Source: Actinospineispora acaciae DSM 45401 (GTDB lineage: Bacteria > Actinomycetota > Actinomycetes > Mycobacteriales > Pseudonocardiaceae). From it: a stretch of DNA of 64,000 nucleotides. The first letter of the stretch is position 1. Each line of letters opens with the position of its first letter. The translations under genes were made by a program, and so were the position numbers. Below, one piece after another: positions 17,736 through 25,991 of the stretch. The notes beneath the pieces are model-generated. The model was not told where the DNA came from, did no database searches, and worked only from the letters and a program-made list of their open reading frames with translations. Location of the stretch: NCBI RefSeq assembly GCF_000620785.1, contig NZ_JIAI01000001.1, forward strand, positions 1,907,217-1,971,216, read 5' to 3'.

Positions 17736-18704
17736 ATGCCCGGCTGGGACCTGCACACCCACCTCGTACCCGCCACCGTCGTCGCCTCGGCACACGCCGG
17801 CACCCATGGCGTGGCCGTCGACGACGGGCGGCTGCACGTCGACGCCGGACGGCTGCCGCTGCGGCGGCTGACCGACGTGGCGGCGCTGGAGGGCTGGATC
17901 GACGAGCAGGACCTGGACGGCGCCGTCGTGTCGGTGCCCCCGCCGCTGTACCGCTACCACCTCGACGGGGAGGCGGCCCACGAGTGGGCCGGCCTGGTGA
18001 ACGCCGGCCTGGCCGCGCTCGCCGTGCCCCGGCTGCGCACGCTGGCCACCCTCCCACTCGGCGACCCAGGCCTTTCCGCCAAAACCGCCGAGGACGTCCT
18101 CGCGACCGGCGTGTACTCCGGCGTGGCGCTCGGCACGCTCACCACACCCACCGGCCTGGCCGACCCGGCCTACGACCCCCTCTGGGAGCTGCTGCACCGG
18201 GCGCGGGCGTTCGTCCTGCTGCACCCCGCCACCTGCCCCGACTCGCGACTCGGGCCGTTCTACTTGAGCAACCTGCTCGGCAACCCGTACGAGACCGCCC
18301 TGGCCGCCGCGCAGCTGATCTTCAGCGGCGTGCTGGAGCGGTTCCCCGGCATCGGCTTCTGCCTGTGTCACGGCGGCGGCGCCCTGCCCGCGCTGGTCGG
18401 CCGCTGGCAGCGCGGGCGCGACACCGAACGACCGGGCGTGCCGCGCACCGGGCTCACCCCGCGCGAGGCCGCGCGCCGCCTCCTCGTCGACGACCTGGTG
18501 TACGACGCGGACGCGGCCCGGCTGCTCGAGGCCACCTTCGGCGCGGAGCGGGTGCACGTCGGCAGCGACTGGCCGTTCCCGCTGCGCGCCCCGACCCTCG
18601 ACGCCCGTCGCGCGGCCGCCAGGGCCTCGGACGCCGAGCTCCTCACCCGCCCGATCAGGTACGTCCGAGAGGAAGGCGAGACATGGCCAAAGGCGACATC
18701 GTGA
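17736..18704 (+). CDS. Amidohydrolase-2 family (ACMSD-like) metal-dependent hydrolase/decarboxylase
   Basis: A 322-residue TIM-barrel protein of the PF04909 family. Metal-ligand candidates are the N-terminal HTH motif (DLHTHLVP), a mid-protein His in FCLCHGGG and the late Asp of VHVGSDWPF. The family contains 2-amino-3-carboxymuconate-6-semialdehyde decarboxylase, other non-oxidative decarboxylases and lactonases. ATG 17736 has GAGGAGA five bases upstream; the alternative ATG 17709 overlaps the regulator's stop (ATGA) and would add nine residues. Its 3' end overlaps the first cupin by 22 bp. Decarboxylase versus hydrolase cannot be decided from sequence alone. Confidence 0.87.
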   Translation: MPGWDLHTHLVPATVVASAHAGTHGVAVDDGRLHVDAGRLPLRRLTDVAALEGWIDEQDLDGAVVSVPPPLYRYHLDGEAAHEWAGLVNAGLAALAVPRLRTLATLPLGDPGLSAKTAEDVLATGVYSGVALGTLTTPTGLADPAYDPLWELLHRARAFVLLHPATCPDSRLGPFYLSNLLGNPYETALAAAQLIFSGVLERFPGIGFCLCHGGGALPALVGRWQRGRDTERPGVPRTGLTPREAARRLLVDDLVYDADAARLLEATFGAERVHVGSDWPFPLRAPTLDARRAAARASDAELLTRPIRYVREEGETWPKATS

Positions 18705-19039
18705 CCGCACCCGACGGCGAGCAGGTCGTGCTCGACGACGTCGGCCAAAAGATCGTTTTCGAGAACGACGAGGTGCGGGTCTGGGAGATCACCCTCGCGC
18801 CGGGCGAGCAACAGCTCTGGCACCGGCACCACAACCCGTACCTCGTGATCGCCCTGGAGGCCGCCGACAACCGCATCGACCCCTTGGACGGCGGCGAGCC
18901 CAGGCTGGTGCACGAGTCCGCCGGCGGCGTGGTCTACCGCGAACCGGGCGAGACCCACATGCTCACCAACCGGGGCGCCACCCACTACCGCAGCCGGCTG
19001 GTCGAGCTCAAGTACCTCGGCGAGGGGGCGCGGTCATGA
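18683..19039 (+). CDS. Small cupin-domain protein
   Basis: A 118-residue single-cupin protein with the metal-ligand pattern in LWHRHHNPYLVIALE (several His of cupin motif 1) and PGETHMLTNRG (motif 2 His). Such proteins can be dioxygenases, isomerases or dehydratases; the fold alone does not say which. ATG 18683 follows GAGGAAGG and lies inside the 3' end of the amidohydrolase gene. The stop overlaps the next cupin gene by ATGA. Confidence 0.85.
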   Translation: MAKGDIVTAPDGEQVVLDDVGQKIVFENDEVRVWEITLAPGEQQLWHRHHNPYLVIALEAADNRIDPLDGGEPRLVHESAGGVVYREPGETHMLTNRGATHYRSRLVELKYLGEGARS

Positions 19040-19494
19040 CCGAAAACCTGTCCGAACCCGGCGCCTACTCCGGCGAGGCGGCCGACCGCGCCCGGGTGGA
19101 CGGATCCGAGGCGCTCGGCCGGTTCCGGGAGATCCTGCTCCAGACCTCGGACCTCGACTGGGCCGAGAAGACCCTGGCCGGGTTGTCGCACAAGATGCTG
19201 TGGCGCAACGACCAGACCGGCGCCTCGATCGCCCTGGTCCGCTTCGAACGTGGCGCCGGGATCCCGGAGCGCCACGCGCACGCCTCCAACCAGTTCATGT
19301 TCTGCCTCAAGGGCACCTACCGCTACCTGCCGACCGGGCTGACCCTCACCGAGGGCTCGTTCTACTGGAACCCGAAGGGAAGCCTGCACGGGCCGACCCG
19401 CGCCGAGGAGGAGTCGATCCTGCTGGAGGTGTACGACGGTCCGCACTATCCCGTCCAACCGTCCTGGTACACCAACCCCGACGACGCCTCCTGA
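19036..19494 (+). CDS. Cupin-domain protein (second in operon)
   Basis: A 152-residue cupin paired with the previous gene (ATGA overlap). Metal-site residues appear in IPERHAHASNQFMFCL (two His near the start of the barrel) and in the region around GSLHGPTRAEE. It keeps a helical N-terminal lead of about 45 residues (ALGRFREILLQTSDLDW). Paired cupins in catabolic operons are often the two halves of, or successive, metal-dependent oxygenases or isomerases; the reaction here is unknown. It is the last gene of the overlapping block that starts at 12972. Confidence 0.85.
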   Translation: MTENLSEPGAYSGEAADRARVDGSEALGRFREILLQTSDLDWAEKTLAGLSHKMLWRNDQTGASIALVRFERGAGIPERHAHASNQFMFCLKGTYRYLPTGLTLTEGSFYWNPKGSLHGPTRAEEESILLEVYDGPHYPVQPSWYTNPDDAS

Positions 19495-19561
19495 CAACGC
19501 GCGGGTTCCGCATTGTGCGGATACCCTGAGCCCGTTGCATTCCTAATGGTATGGAGGCGTA

Positions 19562-20794
19562 ATGAGGCGCTCAAGCCAGGGAAACTCGGTGAGCCGCCGG
19601 CACGTGCTGAAGGCATCGGCGGCCACCGCGGTCGCGGCGGGAACCGGGGCGGCGATTCCGGCCTGTTCCGCCGCACCGGCCGGATTGCCGCCGAACGTGG
19701 CTCAAGGAATCGCGGAAGGCAAGCGTTACCGGTTACGAGAGCTTGGCATCACCATCGGTGAGATGCCGCCCGGCGCATTGAACGCAATCACCGATGTTCC
19801 CGGCGTCAAGGTCGGTTACAAGACACTGATCTTCGACCGCCCCGGTCCGGCCCCGAATATCGCCCGTACCGGCGTTACGATCATCGTCCCGCGCGACGAA
19901 CCCATGTGGGCCAACCATTGTTACGCGGGAATCTACTCGCACAACGGCAACGGCGAGATGACGGGCTCCCACTGGATCACGGAGTCCGGATGGCTGTCGT
20001 CGATGATCGGGATCACCAACACCCATCAGGTCGGTATCGTCAGGGACACCCTTGTCAAGATAGAGGCCGAACAGAACAAGGACCTGAAGTGGCGGCTGCC
20101 GGTGGTGGCCGAGACCTGGGACGGCCCGATGAACCAGATGAACGGGTTCTGGATCACCGAGGAGCACGTCCGCGAGGCGGTCGCCGACGCGAAAGGTGGG
20201 CTTCCCGCCGAGGGCAACGTCGGCGGCGGGACCGGGATGGCCTTCTTCGGGCACAAGGGCGGCAGCGGAACGTCCTCGCGGGTGGTCACCTACAAGGGCA
20301 CCAACTACGTGGTCGGCGTGTTCGCCCAGCCGAACTTCGGAAGGCTGCGCAACCTCCGGGTCAACGGCGCGCCGGTGGGCGCGGAACTGCCCCAGCCGCC
20401 GCCGCTCACCCCCACCAACAAGTCTCAGGGGTCGTGCATTCTCATCGTGGCAACGAATGCGCCCATGCTGCCGGACCAGTGCCGGAGGCTCGCCGTCCAC
20501 GCGGGACTCGGCGTCGGCGTACTCGGCGGCACCGCCTCCAACGGTGACGGCGACATCTACCTGGCCTTCTCGACGGGCAACGACATCCGCCCGAACGACT
20601 CGACGGCGCTGTACAACGCCAACGCGGTCAACAATGACGAGATCGACCCCTTCTTCCAGGCCGTGATCGAGGCCACCCAGGAAGCGCTGCTGAACGCCGC
20701 GACCAAGGCCGAACGCATGACCGGAAACTGGGGCACCCGCGAGGCCCTGCCGCTGGACAAACTCATGCAGTCCCTCCAGAAGCATCAGGTCTAG
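19562..20794 (+). CDS. P1-family peptidase (DmpA/L-aminopeptidase-D-esterase-like), Tat-exported
   Basis: A 410-residue Ntn-type hydrolase of the DmpA family. The N-terminus has a twin-arginine signal (SRRHVLKASA, residues 11-20) and a Cys at 35 that could be a lipobox (IPAC). The core shows NAITDVPGVKVGY, EGNVGGGTGM and the self-cleavage/nucleophile site QGS-C, with Ser at about 291, where DmpA relatives autoprocess into two chains and use the new N-terminal Ser. It should cleave N-terminal residues or amides outside the membrane. It lies 67 bp after the cupin operon, so it may be co-expressed. Its TAG stop is formed by the left end of an inverted-repeat element. Confidence 0.9.
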   Translation: MRRSSQGNSVSRRHVLKASAATAVAAGTGAAIPACSAAPAGLPPNVAQGIAEGKRYRLRELGITIGEMPPGALNAITDVPGVKVGYKTLIFDRPGPAPNIARTGVTIIVPRDEPMWANHCYAGIYSHNGNGEMTGSHWITESGWLSSMIGITNTHQVGIVRDTLVKIEAEQNKDLKWRLPVVAETWDGPMNQMNGFWITEEHVREAVADAKGGLPAEGNVGGGTGMAFFGHKGGSGTSSRVVTYKGTNYVVGVFAQPNFGRLRNLRVNGAPVGAELPQPPPLTPTNKSQGSCILIVATNAPMLPDQCRRLAVHAGLGVGVLGGTASNGDGDIYLAFSTGNDIRPNDSTALYNANAVNNDEIDPFFQAVIEATQEALLNAATKAERMTGNWGTREALPLDKLMQSLQKHQV

Positions 20795-20969
20795 TGTCGT
20801 GTGAACGAGGTTCCTTGCCCGGATTCGGTGATCCAGATGGATGCACCGCAAGGCTGTGTCTGATTCGGAGAGGGCCGATACCGGGGTTGTATCGGCCCCG
20901 ACGACAACGCGGCGGGGCGCCGCCTGGGCGCCGAAGACGGGTAAGACGACCTCGTTTACGCGGCACTAG
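20791..20969. mobile_element. MITE-like 179-bp inverted-repeat element without transposase
   Basis: The ends are imperfect inverted repeats: CTAGTGTCGTGTGAACGAGG at 20791-20810 and, on the other strand from 20969, CTAGTGCCGCGTAAACGAGG (17 of 20 identical). Similarity continues inwards for about 15 bases with one indel. Both ends finish in CTAG, which could be a target duplication or part of the repeat. There is no open reading frame of note inside. A perfect 10-bp hairpin sits in the middle. This is the structure of a miniature inverted-repeat element mobilised in trans; family membership is not determinable here. Confidence 0.6.
20872..20898. terminator. Hairpin inside the inverted-repeat element, possible terminator
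   Basis: GGGCCGATAC (20872-20881), a seven-base loop and GTATCGGCCC (20889-20898) form a perfect 10-bp stem 78 bp after the P1 peptidase stop. There is no U-tract, as is common for actinomycete terminators. It could end the upstream operon or be part of the mobile element's structure. Confidence 0.5.
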
Positions 20970-21081
20970 CTCGAGTCCTCGAGGCTGCGCCGGCACGGTC
21001 CGTATCTACCCGTTCGAGCTCGGTAGGGGTACCCGAACCGCCCCGGCATCCTGGCCACACCGTGAAACCAAGGAGGTCAGG

Positions 21082-21477
21082 ATGTTGACAAGACGTGTCG
21101 TCACCGGCGCGGCCACAGCGGCCGCACTGGCACTGGTTCTCACCGGTCTCGGTTCCGCCGTGGCCGCGCCAGCCTTCGCCGAGCCGCACCCGGACAACGA
21201 GAGGTTCCTGGTGACCGCCACCGTCGACGGACGGCTCAAGCCCGCTCCCGAGATGCCGGAGGCCGGGGGTATCCGGACCGACTTCTTGAAGCAAGGGCAG
21301 TACGTCCGCATCTCGTGCCAGCAGGTCGGCAAGGAGGCATACGGGAGCAAGATCTGGGACCTTGTCGCCTTCGACGGCTCCGAGCTGTTCGTCCCCGATC
21401 GCTACCTCAAGACCGGAACGGACGGCTCCCTGAGCAAGCCGTGCACGGCGGAGGATCTCAGGCGCGCCAACGTCTGA
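21082..21477 (+). CDS. Small secreted protein, SH3-like
   Basis: A 131-residue exported protein. A Sec signal peptide covers about residues 1-33 (two arginines, then a hydrophobic Ala/Leu stretch ending AAPAFA). The mature part of about 98 residues reads like a bacterial SH3 domain, with KQGQYVRISCQQVG, WDLVAFDGSELFVPDRY and two Cys that could pair. Such domains are common in small secreted actinobacterial proteins that may bind cell wall. ATG 21082 follows a near-perfect AAGGAGG. Binding partner unknown. Confidence 0.8.
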   Translation: MLTRRVVTGAATAAALALVLTGLGSAVAAPAFAEPHPDNERFLVTATVDGRLKPAPEMPEAGGIRTDFLKQGQYVRISCQQVGKEAYGSKIWDLVAFDGSELFVPDRYLKTGTDGSLSKPCTAEDLRRANV

Positions 21478-21489
21478 GCCCTGATACCC

Positions 21490-21506
21490 CCGCGGGATCT
21501 CCGCGG
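21490..21506. terminator. Short hairpin between secreted and membrane protein genes
   Basis: CCGCGG, a GATCT loop and CCGCGG, flanked by C-rich and G-rich runs, lie 12 bp after the stop of the secreted-protein gene and just before the ribosome site (GAGGGGG) of the next. It could terminate or attenuate transcription; the short stem makes this tentative. Confidence 0.35.
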
Positions 21507-21519
21507 ACGAGGGGGAACT

Positions 21520-22338
21520 GTGTCCGAAGAAACGCTGCCAGATGATCCCTTGGCGCCGAACAGCTTCGGCGGCTGGTGCACTCGAGTAATCGGCGTGTGC
21601 CGCCGCAGCGGGCACACGCTGTGGCGGCTTCATGCGATCAACGCCGTCGTCGCCGCACTGTACTGGGCGGTGATCGTCACGGCGATCCCGAACTACGCAG
21701 AGCTCCGACGCACGGTCAATGCGGGTCGGGCGGGCTTCGCTGACATTGTCACGTACCTGGCCAGCTCGCTGGGGGTGGAAGTGGCCTTGTTCGTGGTGGG
21801 CGCGTTCGTCTGGGCCGGCGCGGTATTCGTCGCGATACAGGATGCGGCGGGGCGTCCCGCCACCGCGGCGCACGGGCTGCGCTTTGCGACCCGTCGTGCG
21901 CTGCCGCTCATGGGTTGGTGGCTGGTCGCCCAGTTACTCATCACGGTCGGACTGGTTATGCTGCTGATTCCCGGGCTGTATCTGACGGTTCTTTTCTACG
22001 CCTCGCTGCTCGCGGTGGTCGTGGTCGAACGGCAGGGCATCGGTCGAAGTATCGAGTTGTCTTCAGGGCGGTTCTGGCCGACCAGCGGTCGGCTGCTCAT
22101 CGCGGGCCTTGGCTACTCACTGGTCCACCTCGTCGCCGACTCGATCGGCGACTGGCCGCTGCCCGGCTCCGCCGGTGTCGCACTCGGTGAGCTCTCGCGG
22201 GCGGGCCTGATGGTCCCGGTCAATGTCATGCTTACCGGCGTCGCCGTCGTGACATACGCGGAGCTGCGCCGGCACGACGACGGTTGCACGACCAGCGCAC
22301 TCGCTGCACGGATGGGCGTGGGCATCAGACATCGGTGA
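21520..22338 (+). CDS. Multi-pass membrane protein of unknown function
   Basis: A 272-residue integral membrane protein with about five or six hydrophobic segments, for example ALYWAVIVTAIP, VALFVVGAFVWAGAVFVAI, WLVAQLLITVGLVMLLIPGL and a late segment around VNVMLTGVAVVTYAEL. The pattern with a mid-protein glycine/proline-rich helix pair resembles the YciC/glycerophosphodiester phosphodiesterase membrane-domain type, but this is a weak likeness. GTG 21520 follows GAGGGGGAA. It lies upstream of the FHA/kinase operon with a 117-bp gap in which I see nothing notable. Confidence 0.65.
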   Translation: MSEETLPDDPLAPNSFGGWCTRVIGVCRRSGHTLWRLHAINAVVAALYWAVIVTAIPNYAELRRTVNAGRAGFADIVTYLASSLGVEVALFVVGAFVWAGAVFVAIQDAAGRPATAAHGLRFATRRALPLMGWWLVAQLLITVGLVMLLIPGLYLTVLFYASLLAVVVVERQGIGRSIELSSGRFWPTSGRLLIAGLGYSLVHLVADSIGDWPLPGSAGVALGELSRAGLMVPVNVMLTGVAVVTYAELRRHDDGCTTSALAARMGVGIRHR

Positions 22339-22455
22339 GAAACGGGGGCGGAGCGGAATTGTCTTTCTCGGCACGGGCGGCGTGTTCTTCACATCGGCGG
22401 TACGGCTGGCGGCCGAGGGCTTGACTCGCCCACGCCGGGCACCTAGGGAGGGGAC

Positions 22456-23271
22456 GTGACGGAGAGGGCCAGCCGGAACATACGTCCGGTGGAATCATTG
22501 CCGGAGGGGCTGCACAGCCTGGCGCGACTGCGGTCGGACGGCCTCCCGCCCGGCACGCTGTTCGTGTTGTCGGCGCACGGGGGGATGCGGGCCCTGCCGG
22601 ACTCGGACTTCACGCTTCGGTTCGGGCGAGACGACACCGACCGGGCTCACGTGTGCGTCGGTCGGGGCGACGACGCGGTCAGCCGGGAGCACGGATTCTT
22701 CCGCCACGACGGCCGCCGGTGGCGGCTGCACAATGTGGGGCGGCTGCCGATCGCGTTGCCGGGTGGGCAGCTGCTGCTCAGCGGGCACGACGAGCCGATG
22801 CCCTCGGCATACACGCCGCTGTTCATCCGCACCGACGTCGGGCGCGAGCACCTGCTGGAGGTCCGGGTGACCCGCCGCGAGGCGCCACCCGCGCCGTCGG
22901 TCCCCGCCTCCCATGAGACGCGCGCCCCCCGCGTGTTCGCCCTCGACGAGCGCGACCGGCTGATGCTGGTCGTACTGGGTCAGCGCTACCTCCGCCACGA
23001 AATCGACCCGCAACCGTTGACGTGGTCCGAAGCGGTCCGCGAGCTCTCGGCCGCGCGTCCGGCGCAGCGGTGGACCGACCGCATCCTGCAGCACCGCGTG
23101 CGCGAGGTACGGCTGCAACTGTCGGCGCGCGGAGTCTGGGGTCTGGTCGAGTCCGAGGTTCCACCACCGCTGGGCAACGCGCTGAACCACAACTTGATCA
23201 TGGCGTTGCTGAGCTCCGCGACGATCGTCCCACCGGACCTGCGGCTCCTGCGCCGTCCCGGATCGGCCTGA
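22456..23271 (+). CDS. FHA-domain protein with C-terminal domain shared with its neighbour
   Basis: A 271-residue protein. An FHA-like phosphothreonine-binding domain occupies about residues 45-120: LRFGRDD, VSREHGFFRHDGRRW and LHNVGRLPIAL match the GR..SxxH..N pattern. After a proline-rich linker, the C-terminal part (about 155-262) begins with ERDRLMLVVLGQRYLRHEI and ends with VPPDLRLL, and this part is closely similar to the whole of the next gene. GTG 22456 follows GGGAGGGG. The downstream Ser/Thr kinase is the probable phosphorylating partner; FHA proteins next to kinases are usually its substrate or reader. Confidence 0.82.
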   Translation: MTERASRNIRPVESLPEGLHSLARLRSDGLPPGTLFVLSAHGGMRALPDSDFTLRFGRDDTDRAHVCVGRGDDAVSREHGFFRHDGRRWRLHNVGRLPIALPGGQLLLSGHDEPMPSAYTPLFIRTDVGREHLLEVRVTRREAPPAPSVPASHETRAPRVFALDERDRLMLVVLGQRYLRHEIDPQPLTWSEAVRELSAARPAQRWTDRILQHRVREVRLQLSARGVWGLVESEVPPPLGNALNHNLIMALLSSATIVPPDLRLLRRPGSA

Positions 23272-23272
23272 G

Positions 23273-23632
23273 ATGGCGCGCACCCCCATGCGCACAGACC
23301 GGATCGCGCTCGGCAGGATCGAGCCGCTCAGCCGGGAGGAACGCCTCGTCCTCGCCGTCGTGGCGCAGCGGTACCTCCGCTACGAGGTCGATCCACGCCC
23401 GGTGCCGCGTCCCGAGGTCGCCCGGCAGCTGCGGGCGTTGTCGCCCGGCGAGTCGTGGTCGGAAGACAGGGTCGACCGTGTGCTGAGCCTGATCGAGCTG
23501 CGGTCGAACGTGCGCGGACCCGGTGCGGAGCCAGGGGATGCCGGCCTCGCGGTCAGGTTGGTCGCGTGCGCCGTCCTGGTGCCACCGGACCTGCGGCTGC
23601 TCGACGTCGCGCACCCGGAGCCCACCCCATGA
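23273..23632 (+). CDS. Stand-alone copy of the FHA protein's C-terminal domain
   Basis: A 119-residue protein that aligns along its length with the C-terminal third of the preceding FHA protein: both have (E/D)ER-LxLxVxxQRYLR followed by E-(V/I)-DP and both finish with a VPPDLRLL block. It probably arose by tandem duplication with loss of the FHA part. ATG 23273 is one base after the FHA stop, and its own stop overlaps the kinase start (ATGA), so the three are one translational unit. The domain's function is unknown; a winged-helix-like fold is possible from its helical pattern. Confidence 0.75.
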   Translation: MARTPMRTDRIALGRIEPLSREERLVLAVVAQRYLRYEVDPRPVPRPEVARQLRALSPGESWSEDRVDRVLSLIELRSNVRGPGAEPGDAGLAVRLVACAVLVPPDLRLLDVAHPEPTP

Positions 23633-25551
23633 GCCCGAACGCCAGGCCGCCGGCGTCGGTCGGGCCGTACCAGATCGAGGGCCTGCTCGGATCCGGCGGG
23701 ATGGGAACCGTGTGGCTGGCCCGGCACGGCCGGCTCGGGCATCGCGTCGCCCTCAAGCAGGTCCCGGTCGCCGACGATGCGCAGGCGCGCAGGCGCACCC
23801 TCGACGAGGGTCGGCATGCCGCCCAGCTGCACCGCCACCCCGACGTCGTCGAAGTGATCGACGTGCTGGAGGACGACCGGCACGTCTGGCTGGTCATGGA
23901 GTACGTGCCGTCGGTCACCCTCGCCGACCTGGTCGCCCGGCACGGCCCCCTCGAACCGGGCGAGGTCGCCCGGATCGGCGCACGGGTGGCCGCCGCGCTC
24001 GCCGCCGCTCACGAGCACGGCATCCTGCACCGCGACGTCAAGCCGCACAACGTGCTGATCCGCACCGACGGGACGGGGGTCAAGCTGGGCGACTTCGGCG
24101 TCGCCCGCCGCCGCACCGACCCGCGACTGACCGCCGACGGCACGATCATCGGAACGCTGTCCTACCTGGCGCCCGAGATCGCCCGAGGTAACGACCCGTC
24201 GGAGGCCTCCGACGTCTTCGGCCTCGGCCTCACGCTCCTCTACGCCGTCGAAGGCCGGGCGCCCTACGGCGAGGACACCTCCGTCGAACGCCTCTATCCG
24301 CGCGTCCGCAACGGCCAGCTCATCGAAACCGACCGGGCCCGGCGGACACCCGAGTTCGCGACGCTCCTGCAGCGCATGCTGCACCTGCTCGACGACGCTC
24401 GCGTCGACGCCGACTTCGCCGCCGACCGGTTGCAGGAGATCGCGACCGCGTTCACCGCGCCGACGTTGGCCAACCTGGCGGAACACCCGGGGCCGAAGCC
24501 GGTGACGACCGAGCTCCCGGAGCCCGTCGAGGCGGCCACGACCGCGCCGGACCGGCCGAGGCGCCGGTGGCGACGGCGATACACCGCCGCGGCGGTCGCC
24601 GGCATGCTGATCATCGCGACCGCGATCGCCGACCCCTTCGGCTGGCGAACCCCCTCCGATTCCGTCGCCGGATCGGCCGATCCGTTCGGGACGCTCCCCC
24701 CGCTGGAAGGCGTCTCCCTCGAGGTCGATCCGCGCGCCGCGGACCCGTGCCCACTGCTCGACACGGTCGCGCTTCGCGCCGCGCCCTCCGTCCCGGGCCC
24801 CAACCTGGCCGGCTGTTCGGCAGCCGTCGACGATGTGACGGTCTCCGTCGAAATCCTTCAGGCGGGCCAGACACCCGGCTTTTGGGTCACGAGGCGGCCC
24901 GGTGTCGTGCACGGCCCCGCCAGCATCTCCTTTCCTCAAGCGATCGGGCAGCCCACGTCGCCGTGCGCGACCAATGTCACGCTCGGCGCGATCACCCTCT
25001 ACCTCAGCGCGCGTTTCCGACGGCCACCTCCGCGGTTCACGGATGCGGCCGCGACTCGCCTCTGTGGCATCGCCGACGATGCCGCGGTCACCGCGCTGCG
25101 CGCACTCGCCCGACGCGGGATCCCGAACGATCCGAACCGGCGCTCGACCACGGGGATCGCCGCCCACAACGCGTGCGCCCTGGTGGACGACGCACCCCTG
25201 CAACAGGCGGTGCCGGGCATCACGACCGGGCACAGCCAGGGGTACGCCGGATGGCAGTGCTCACTGGGTGCCCGGCAGTACAACCGGCCGCACGCCGCGG
25301 TCACGTTCCAGCTCGGCACCCCGCTGACCTCCGAGCGCAAGGTCGCGAACCTCCCGGCGATCGTTGAACGGGGCACCGGGTGGTACAACCAGACCGGGTG
25401 CACCGTCTGGATGGAGTACCGAACCCGCGCGGAATGGGCGCCCTCCCGCGACGAGCGGGTCAGCGTCCGAGTAGAGCTGCCCGGAGACAGCGACGCCTGC
25501 CCGGCCGCGACCGTGCTCGCCGAGTCCGTCGCCGCCCGCCTCCCGCGCTGA
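23629..25551 (+). CDS. PknB-type transmembrane Ser/Thr protein kinase
   Basis: A 640-residue kinase. The glycine loop is GSGGMGTVW (21-29), the ATP-anchoring Lys is K43 (VALKQ), the catalytic loop HRDVKPHNV has D136, and DFG is at 155-157 (GDFGVAR), with TIIGTLSYLAPEI in the activation segment. After the kinase domain (about 12-275) comes a proline-rich juxtamembrane stretch with a basic RRRWRRRYT, one membrane segment (about 318-335) and an extracellular part of about 300 residues with several Cys, arranged in two similar-looking lobes, which should be the sensor. It overlaps the upstream domain gene by ATGA. The signal sensed is unknown. Confidence 0.93.
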   Translation: MSPNARPPASVGPYQIEGLLGSGGMGTVWLARHGRLGHRVALKQVPVADDAQARRRTLDEGRHAAQLHRHPDVVEVIDVLEDDRHVWLVMEYVPSVTLADLVARHGPLEPGEVARIGARVAAALAAAHEHGILHRDVKPHNVLIRTDGTGVKLGDFGVARRRTDPRLTADGTIIGTLSYLAPEIARGNDPSEASDVFGLGLTLLYAVEGRAPYGEDTSVERLYPRVRNGQLIETDRARRTPEFATLLQRMLHLLDDARVDADFAADRLQEIATAFTAPTLANLAEHPGPKPVTTELPEPVEAATTAPDRPRRRWRRRYTAAAVAGMLIIATAIADPFGWRTPSDSVAGSADPFGTLPPLEGVSLEVDPRAADPCPLLDTVALRAAPSVPGPNLAGCSAAVDDVTVSVEILQAGQTPGFWVTRRPGVVHGPASISFPQAIGQPTSPCATNVTLGAITLYLSARFRRPPPRFTDAAATRLCGIADDAAVTALRALARRGIPNDPNRRSTTGIAAHNACALVDDAPLQQAVPGITTGHSQGYAGWQCSLGARQYNRPHAAVTFQLGTPLTSERKVANLPAIVERGTGWYNQTGCTVWMEYRTRAEWAPSRDERVSVRVELPGDSDACPAATVLAESVAARLPR

Positions 25552-25610
25552 GCGGGGACCATCGCCTTCGGAACGGTGACGCTGTTGGGTGCGCGACGTG
25601 GTCGGTCGAG

Positions 25611-25991
25611 CTAGGTCGAGTCCACGAGAATGCGCCAGCCCCGGTCGGCGTGACGACGCAACACCAGGGTCGCAACGCCTTCGAACGAGTCCCTGCCGTC
25701 GATCTCGCCGTTCCGCAGGCGCGTGGACCACACGTTCGTCACCAGCGCGATGTCGCCGGCCTGGACGACCTTCGCGGCGCGCGTGGTGATCTCCGGGCGG
25801 AGCGCGAGCCGCTGTTCGTACAGCGCCAGCAGCTCCGCATGCCCGCGCGCGGTCCCGCCGTCCGGCAGCGCGAAGCAGCCCTCCTCGTCCCAGTACTTCA
25901 CCACCCCGCCCGGATCGCCGGCGTTGATCGCCACCGTGATCATGGGCAGCAGTTCCTCGGGTGTACGGGCGATCATCTCGGCGTCGCTCAC
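25611..25991 (-). CDS. SnoaL/NTF2-like protein (SgcJ/EcaC type)
   Basis: A 126-residue protein with the NTF2-like cone fold: TPEELLPMITVAINAGDPGG at the start, KYWDEEGCFALPDGGTARGH in the middle and VATLVLRRHADRGWRILVD at the end (shown in parts). Members include polyketide cyclases, ketosteroid isomerase relatives and putative detoxifying enzymes; the reaction is not predictable. GTG 25991 overlaps the DUF1330 stop (GTGA), so the two are coupled. The kinase gene runs convergently toward it with a 59-bp gap. Confidence 0.82.
   Translation of the reverse strand: MSDAEMIARTPEELLPMITVAINAGDPGGVVKYWDEEGCFALPDGGTARGHAELLALYEQRLALRPEITTRAAKVVQAGDIALVTNVWSTRLRNGEIDGRDSFEGVATLVLRRHADRGWRILVDST

Noticed and set aside
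12972..19494. Naming the importer operon as the kynurenine/2-nitrobenzoate 3-hydroxyanthranilate pathway
   Set aside because: The ACMSD-like, RidA and cupin genes are suggestive, but the semialdehyde dehydrogenase, decarboxylase/hydratase and oxalocrotonate genes are missing and an Ldh2 oxidoreductase is extra.
20794..21477. A 227-residue gene reading from the P1 peptidase stop into the secreted protein
   Set aside because: The first 96 codons run through the inverted-repeat element without coding character; a strong ribosome site and signal peptide mark the true start at 21082.
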